Shown here piece by piece: positions 59,525-64,000 of a DNA stretch of 64,000 bases. Within the stretch, counting starts at the first letter, position 1, and each line of letters begins with the position of its first letter. The position numbers and the translations under genes are program-made. Where the stretch lies: the NCBI RefSeq assembly GCF_013155295.1, contig NZ_JABJXT010000002.1, positions 159,228 through 223,227 on the forward strand. Reading direction: 5' to 3'. Below the pieces are notes generated by a model. That model searched no databases, was not told the DNA's origin, and was given only the letters and a program-made list of their open reading frames with translations. This stretch comes from Pseudogemmobacter hezensis. GTDB lineage: Bacteria; Pseudomonadota; Alphaproteobacteria; Rhodobacterales; Rhodobacteraceae.

Positions 59525-59699
59525 GGTCATATGAGCGCAAGCATTGCCCACCGCATGACAGGTCCGGGCGGCCATCCATGGCCCCGCCGCCTTGCGGTTT
59601 TCCCCATCCATACCCAGTTCGGAAAGATGCCCGGTTCGCAGACCCGGATGCGGTGAGCGCATGTGCACCACATCCGGCCCATGAAGCAGAGGAGACATC

Positions 59700-60275
59700 A
59701 TGCGCTACCAGATCAGCGGAAAACAGATTGATGTGGGCGAGGCTCTGACCACCCATGTGAAATCCGAAATCGGCGAATTGATCGAGAAATACGCGCAGCG
59801 CGCCACCGACTGCGTGGTGGTATTCTCGCGCGCGGCCCACGAATCCGTCTGCGAAACCACCATCCATCTGGCCACCGGGCTGAATGTCTCGGCCAAAGGC
59901 AGTGCGACAGAGATCTACGCCGCCTTTGAAAGCTGCCGCGAGCGTCTGGACAAGCAGGTGCGCCGCTATAAACGCCGGTTGCGCAACCACAACAGCAATC
60001 GCAAGGCCCCGGTTGAATTCGGTGCCGCATCGTCCTATATCCTCGCCCCATCCGAGGATGTCGAGGATGCCGAACCAGAGACGCTTGCCCCCGTGGTGGT
60101 CGCCGAGATGGAGACGAAGATTCCTTCGATCACCGTCGGCGAGGCTGTGATGCAGATGGAACTGGCGGGGCAGAAAATGCTCGTATTCCGCAACGAAGGC
60201 CATGGGGGCGTGAATGTCGTATATCGTCGTGATGACGGCAATATCGGCTGGATCGACCCTCGCAACAGCCGCTGA
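59700..60275 (+). CDS. hpf: Ribosome hibernation-promoting factor, long form
   Basis: 191 residues, AGGAGA before the ATG. The N-terminal S30AE domain (1-100; YQISGKQIDVGEALTTHVKS, ERLDKQVRRYKRRLRNHNS) sits in the ribosomal decoding centre. After a linker, the C-terminal long-HPF dimerisation domain (about 130-188; KIPSITVGEAVMQMELAGQK, NVVYRRDDGNIGWIDPR) lets one protein form 100S ribosome dimers. Followed by ptsN after 44 bp. Confidence 0.96.
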   Translation: MRYQISGKQIDVGEALTTHVKSEIGELIEKYAQRATDCVVVFSRAAHESVCETTIHLATGLNVSAKGSATEIYAAFESCRERLDKQVRRYKRRLRNHNSNRKAPVEFGAASSYILAPSEDVEDAEPETLAPVVVAEMETKIPSITVGEAVMQMELAGQKMLVFRNEGHGGVNVVYRRDDGNIGWIDPRNSR

Positions 60276-60319
60276 CGGGCAATAGCCCCGCGGCGTGACC
60301 ACAGGATTTCTGCAGTCTC

Positions 60320-60784
60320 ATGGAACTTTCCAGTCTACTTGTCCCCTCTGCTGTCCGCGTTGTCAGCCAATTCACCTCTAAGAAACGTCTCTTTCAGGAA
60401 TTGGGGGAAATCGCGCAATCGGCCTGGGGCATCCCTGCCGATCCGGCAGTGGATGGGTTGCAGGAACGTGAGACTCTGGGTCCAACCGGCGTGGGGCATG
60501 GCATCGCCCTGCCCCATGCGCGGATTGAAGAACTTGACCGGATCGCCGGAATTTTTATCCGGCTGGAAAAGCCGCTGGATTATGACAGCGTCGACCGCCA
60601 GCCGGTCGATCTGATCTTTTGCCTGCTGGCCCCCAAGGATTCCGGCGTCGATCACCTGAAGGCGCTGGCCCTGGTCAGCCGCACCATGCGCGATCAAAGC
60701 GTGGTGTCGAAGCTGCGCTCGAACCCGGATCCGGCCAAGCTGCATGCGATCCTGATCGAAGCACGCAGCACGCAGGAAGTCTGA
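60320..60784 (+). CDS. ptsN: PTS IIA-like nitrogen regulatory protein PtsN (EIIA-Ntr)
   Basis: 154 residues. The PTS_EIIA_2 domain has the phosphorylatable His in GVGHGIALPHARIEELDRIA near 57-76 and QPVDLIFCLLAPKDSGVDHL near 94. It is phosphorylated by EI-Ntr/NPr and in proteobacteria regulates potassium transport, phosphate sensing and stress responses. A K+/H+ antiporter gene (Mrp/Pha type) lies 530 bp downstream, an interesting neighbour given the PtsN-potassium link. Confidence 0.95.
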   Translation: MELSSLLVPSAVRVVSQFTSKKRLFQELGEIAQSAWGIPADPAVDGLQERETLGPTGVGHGIALPHARIEELDRIAGIFIRLEKPLDYDSVDRQPVDLIFCLLAPKDSGVDHLKALALVSRTMRDQSVVSKLRSNPDPAKLHAILIEARSTQEV

Positions 60785-60870
60785 GCCCCGCCAGACGGCC
60801 GCAACGCAGGCCAAATCCCATCCAGCGCATACCGCGCGGCCCCGCCATAGGGGGCTGCGCCTGTCGGTCT

Positions 60871-60941
60871 GCCCCGGCCCTGTCCTGCCCCGGCCCTGTC
60901 CTGCCCCGGCCCTGTCCTGGCGCGGCCCTGTCCTGGCGCGG
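60871..60941. repeat. 16-bp tandem repeat, four copies plus a partial
   Basis: GCCCCGGCCCTGTCCT is repeated exactly at 60871, 60887 and 60903. A fourth copy at 60919 starts GGCGCGG, and a partial fifth begins at 60935 (GGCGCGG). Confidence 0.95.
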
Positions 60942-61105
60942 TGAATTTGCAGCCCCCTTCGCCTGGTGGCAGGTTTGGGCGGCGTGCTTATTGCATATAA
61001 ATCGCATGCACAGTTATCGCCCGACGCAACCAGACGGCATTGTCGCCAGCTCTGGAACAATCTCTGCCCCACCCGCCTGACACGCTTTTGTGAGGAAAAC
61101 ACAGG

Positions 61106-61141
61106 AAACATCGGAAAAGGTGACGTTTTTTTACGATGTTT
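61106..61141 (+). promoter_or_regulatory. Inverted repeat upstream of the Mrp antiporter gene
   Basis: AAACATCG (61106-61113) and CGATGTTT (61134-61141) are perfect complements separated by 20 nt that include a run of seven T (61125-61132 region). It may be the hpf-ptsN terminator or an operator for the downstream antiporter operon. Confidence 0.4.
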
Positions 61142-61313
61142 TGAGTGTTATGGGGTTGTAATCAGGGGCTGGTATCTTTCATTTTGGCACTCAGACACCC
61201 CTAACGCATCTGTTGCCTCAGGCGCAGACTGGCATCGCCCGCTTTGCCAGGGCTTGAAGGCCAGTGCGGCAGGGCATGATATTGACGAAAAGAGCAGGAG
61301 AGACGGGCACAGA

Positions 61314-64000
61314 ATGATCGAGCAAAACCTCATCCTCATTCTCGTGTTGCTGCCGTTTATCGGCGCTCTTGCTGCCGCCACATTGCCCGTCAACGCCCAT
61401 GGCGCGGCGGCCTGGGTCTCGGGCCTGTCACTGGCGGGCGGCCTGGTGATCCTGGTCACCCTTTATCCCCAGATATCCGAGGATGAGGTGGTCCGCAGCC
61501 TGGTGCGCTGGCTGCCGATCCTGTCGATCAACCTGAATTTCAGGATGGACGGCTTTGCCTGGATGTTCACCTTCATCGTGCTGTCAATCGGCCTGCTGGT
61601 GGTGGTTTACGCGCGGTTCTACCTGTCAAAAACCGATCCGGTGCCAAGGTTTTACAGCTTTCTGATGGCCTTCACCGGCGCGATGGTCGGGATGTTGCTG
61701 TCGGGCAATATCCTGATGCTGGTCGTGTTCTGGGAGCTGACCTCGATCATGTCCTTCCTGCTGATCGGCTACTGGCACCAGGCCCAGGCCGCACGCGATG
61801 GCGCGCGGATGTCGCTGATCGTGACGGCGGGCGGCGGGGTGGCGCTGACGGTTGGCATGCTGGTGCTGGGCCAGATCGTTGGCGGCTATGATATCGACCT
61901 CGTGCTGCGCTCGGGCGCGGTGATCCGCGAGCATCCGCTTTACCCGGTGGTGCTGGTGCTGGTGCTGATCGGCGCCTTCACCAAATCGGCGCAGTTCCCC
62001 TTCCATTTCTGGCTGCCCGGCGCGATGGCCGCGCCGACGCCCGTTTCCGCCTATCTGCACTCGGCAACCATGGTGAAGATGGGGGTGTTCCTGCTGATCC
62101 GCTTCCAGCCGGCGCTTGGCGGCACGGATCTGTGGTTCTGGCTGGTCTGCGGCATCGGCATGCTGACCTTCACCATGGGCGCGGTGATCGCGCTGTTCCG
62201 CCATGATATCAAAGGCCTGCTGGCCTATTCCACCATCAGCCATCTGGGCCTGATCACCGCCCTTGCGGGCATGGGCAGCGAGGCGGCGATCATAGCGGCG
62301 ATCTTCCACATCTGCAACCACGCCGCCTTTAAGGCGTCGCTTTTCATGACCGCCGGGATCATCGACCACGAGACCGGAACCCGCGATCTGCGCAAGCTCT
62401 CGGGCCTGCGCAAGGCGCTGCCGGTTACCTTCATCCTGGCCACCATCGCCTCGGCGGCAATGGCGGGGGTGCCGCTTCTGAACGGCTTCCTCTCGAAAGA
62501 GATGTTCCTGACCGAGACCATGGCCACGCATGGCGGCGGCCTGCTGAACCGGGCGCTGCCATGGATCGCGGCTTTCGGCTCGGTCTTTTCGGTCGCCTAT
62601 GCGCTGCGCTTTGTGATGGAGGTGTTTTTCGGCCCCGAGGCCCAGGATCTGCCCAGCAAACACGTGCATGAGCCAATCCACTGGATGCGGCTGCCGGTAG
62701 AGCTGCTGGTGATCCTCTGCGTCGCGGTTGGCATTATGCCCTGGCTGGCGGATCCGATCCTCAACATCGCCGGGCGGGCGGTGCTGGGGCCGGAAATGCA
62801 TGATGCGCATGTGGCGCTCTGGCATGGCTTCAACATGCCTTTGATGATCAGCCTCTTTGCACTGGCGGCAGGGGCCGCGCTTTGGGTGACCTTCTCGGCC
62901 CGTATCAATGCCGGGCCAGAAGGGCCGCCGCTGCTGTACCGCATCCGCGCCCAGAAGATCTATGAATGGCTTTTGCTGCGCCTGACCTGGGTCTGGCCGC
63001 GCGGGCTGCACCGCCTCTTCGGAACCGAGCGGTTGCAGCCGCAGCTGCGCCTGGTGATCGTGCTGGGGATTATTGCGGCAGCGGTCGCCGTCTGGGGCGG
63101 GCTGAAGGCATCTGAGACCCGGCTGACCAATGATCTGAACCCCGCTTTCGCGGTGATGTGGCTGATCGGCGGCGCCTGCGCCATCGGTGCCGCTTGGCAG
63201 GCGAAATACCACCGTTTTGCGGCCATGGTGCTGCTGGGCGGCGCCGGGCTGATCACCTGCGTGACCTTTGCCTGGTTCTCGGCCCCCGACCTTGCGGTGA
63301 CGCAGCTGGTGGTTGAGATCGTGACCACGGTTCTGCTGCTTCTGGGTCTGCGCTGGCTGCCAAAGCGGCGCGAGGAGATCGTGGGCGATGACCTGCTGCC
63401 CGCAAAGATCCGTCGTGGCCGTGACCTGATCATCGCCGTTATCGGCGGCGCGGGCCTTGCGGGCCTGGCATATGTTGTGATGACGCGCCCGCTGATCCCC
63501 AATATCGGCGACTGGTTCCTGCGAAACGCTTATTATGAGGGCGGCGGCACCAATACGGTCAACGTGATCCTGGTCGACTTCCGGGCCTTTGATACCTTTG
63601 GCGAGATCACCGTTCTGGCGATTGTCGGCCTGACCGTCTATGCGCTGCTGCGCCGTTTCCGCCCTGGCTCTGAAAGCATCGGCGCGCCCGAGCAGCAGCA
63701 GGGCTATGCCGCTGACCAGCTGGGTGATTTCATGCTGATCCCCTCGGTGATCATGCGCTGGATGTTCCCGGTTACCCTGGTCGTTGCCGCCTATTTCTTC
63801 TTCCGCGGCCATGATCTGCCCGGGGGGGGCTTCTCGGCCGGGGTGACGGTGGCGATTGGGCTGCTCTTGCAATATCTGGCCTCGAATGTGCGCTGGATCG
63901 AGGCAAGGATCACCATCCTGCCGATCCGCTGGATGGGGCTGGGCCTGCTGATCGCGGCCGCAACCGGCATCGGGGCCTGGCTGTTTGGCTATCCGTTCCT
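61314..64000 (+). CDS. mrpA: Monovalent cation/H+ antiporter subunit A fused to MnhB-like domain (MrpA/PhaA), partial
   Basis: The frame opens with ATG at 61314 and stays open to the window edge (895 codons seen). The N-terminal half is a NuoL-like proton-pumping module with WELTSIMSFLLIGYWHQAQA near 140, the KSAQFPFHFWLPGAMAAPTPVSAYLHSATMVK segment near 225-256, HDIKGLLAYSTISHLGLI and HICNHAAFKASLFM. The C-terminal portion has the MrpA tail (AVTQLVVEIVTTVLLLLGLR). From about residue 800 an MnhB-like domain (FFRGHDLPGGGFSAGVTVAI) follows in the same chain. This fused A/B form matches PhaA of Rhizobium and relatives. The complex exchanges Na+ or K+ for protons in pH and salt homeostasis; later subunits lie outside the window. 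Confidence 0.93.
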   Translation, partial: MIEQNLILILVLLPFIGALAAATLPVNAHGAAAWVSGLSLAGGLVILVTLYPQISEDEVVRSLVRWLPILSINLNFRMDGFAWMFTFIVLSIGLLVVVYARFYLSKTDPVPRFYSFLMAFTGAMVGMLLSGNILMLVVFWELTSIMSFLLIGYWHQAQAARDGARMSLIVTAGGGVALTVGMLVLGQIVGGYDIDLVLRSGAVIREHPLYPVVLVLVLIGAFTKSAQFPFHFWLPGAMAAPTPVSAYLHSATMVKMGVFLLIRFQPALGGTDLWFWLVCGIGMLTFTMGAVIALFRHDIKGLLAYSTISHLGLITALAGMGSEAAIIAAIFHICNHAAFKASLFMTAGIIDHETGTRDLRKLSGLRKALPVTFILATIASAAMAGVPLLNGFLSKEMFLTETMATHGGGLLNRALPWIAAFGSVFSVAYALRFVMEVFFGPEAQDLPSKHVHEPIHWMRLPVELLVILCVAVGIMPWLADPILNIAGRAVLGPEMHDAHVALWHGFNMPLMISLFALAAGAALWVTFSARINAGPEGPPLLYRIRAQKIYEWLLLRLTWVWPRGLHRLFGTERLQPQLRLVIVLGIIAAAVAVWGGLKASETRLTNDLNPAFAVMWLIGGACAIGAAWQAKYHRFAAMVLLGGAGLITCVTFAWFSAPDLAVTQLVVEIVTTVLLLLGLRWLPKRREEIVGDDLLPAKIRRGRDLIIAVIGGAGLAGLAYVVMTRPLIPNIGDWFLRNAYYEGGGTNTVNVILVDFRAFDTFGEITVLAIVGLTVYALLRRFRPGSESIGAPEQQQGYAADQLGDFMLIPSVIMRWMFPVTLVVAAYFFFRGHDLPGGGFSAGVTVAIGLLLQYLASNVRWIEARITILPIRWMGLGLLIAAATGIGAWLFGYPF

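Larger units (their letters stand above)
60785..61313. other. 529-bp intergenic region without a gene
   Basis: It contains a 16-bp tandem repeat (60871-60941), an AT-richer stretch at 60990-61020 (TTGCATATAAAT) that could be a promoter, and an AAACATCG/CGATGTTT inverted repeat (61106-61141). No credible coding frame was found on either strand. Confidence 0.7.

Noticed and set aside
60871-60941. Possible origin iterons upstream of mrpA
   Set aside because: Only four GC-rich 16-bp units, no replication gene, no AT-rich unwinding block.
61626-63872. 748-residue minus-strand frame over mrpA
   Set aside because: Mirror of the antiporter gene; dominated by His, Gln and Arg, with no signal or domain.

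Overview
The window is GC-rich DNA from an alphaproteobacterium, most likely a Rhodobacteraceae member of the Paracoccus/Rhodobacter type. The basis is protein-level resemblance (TolQRAB-Pal with an exported insert gene, ArgJ, PrpE, the exported gene after secA, long-form HPF, PhaAB-like Mrp subunit) and the gene order. It reads as chromosome: almost all genes are housekeeping, and clear mobile DNA is confined to about 7.0-8.4 kb.

Layout. 0-6.8 kb: the end of mutY, an AlkB-type alkane hydroxylase, two tandem paralogous exported proteins, rpoN, and a hydantoinase/oxoprolinase-family gene. 6.8-8.4 kb: a CAU tRNA, a lower-GC DUF2971 gene and a decayed IS3-family element. 8.5-13.6 kb: a hybrid histidine kinase translationally coupled to a diguanylate-cyclase response regulator. 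13.8-15.3 kb: a ureohydrolase and a GNAT acetyltransferase. 15.65-24.8 kb: the tolQRA-orf-tolB-pal-cpoB-tilS-ftsH block (envelope constriction, tRNA-Ile2 lysidine, membrane proteolysis). 24.9-31.1 kb: malic enzyme, propionyl-CoA synthetase behind three TTTGCAAA-like boxes, and a LuxO-like sigma-54 activator. 31.2-36.8 kb: NAD kinase, glyA, a 53-residue gene beside a short-repeat array, mutT, argJ with a lysine-rich N-terminal extension, and a parvulin. 37.0-46.6 kb: secA, an exported protein of the family often labelled 'translocase', a PstS-like/OmpA fusion, radC, dnaJ and dnaK. 46.9-55.7 kb: a lone ABC-2 permease, cysQ, galU, two paralogous glycosyltransferases, a Core-2/I-branching-type glycosyltransferase and a two-domain sulfotransferase. 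55.8-60.8 kb: ribonuclease D, kdsD, lptC-lptA-lptB, hpf and ptsN. 61.3 kb to the edge: a fused MrpA/MrpB antiporter subunit, truncated by the window.

How the parts fit. The tol block, kdsD-lptCAB, secA, the parvulin and the glycan cluster are all envelope functions. The sulfotransferase should use PAPS and release PAP, which the nearby CysQ would hydrolyse. GalU would supply UDP-glucose to the glycosyltransferases directly downstream. The lptB-hpf-ptsN order is the usual rpoN neighbourhood, but rpoN lies about 55 kb away at 3.35-4.7 kb. A sigma-54 activator is also present at 29.65 kb.

The most promising candidate for something little described is the galU-GT-(small ORF)-GT-Core2-sulfotransferase module, with cysQ and the divergent ABC-2 permease. 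Next come the exported TolA-III-like protein inside the tol operon, the 53-residue gene with its repeat array, and the PstS-OmpA fusion. Short imperfect tandem repeats of 12-18 bp recur at many sites, coding and intergenic. No CRISPR array, rRNA, integrase, prophage or complete transposon was seen.
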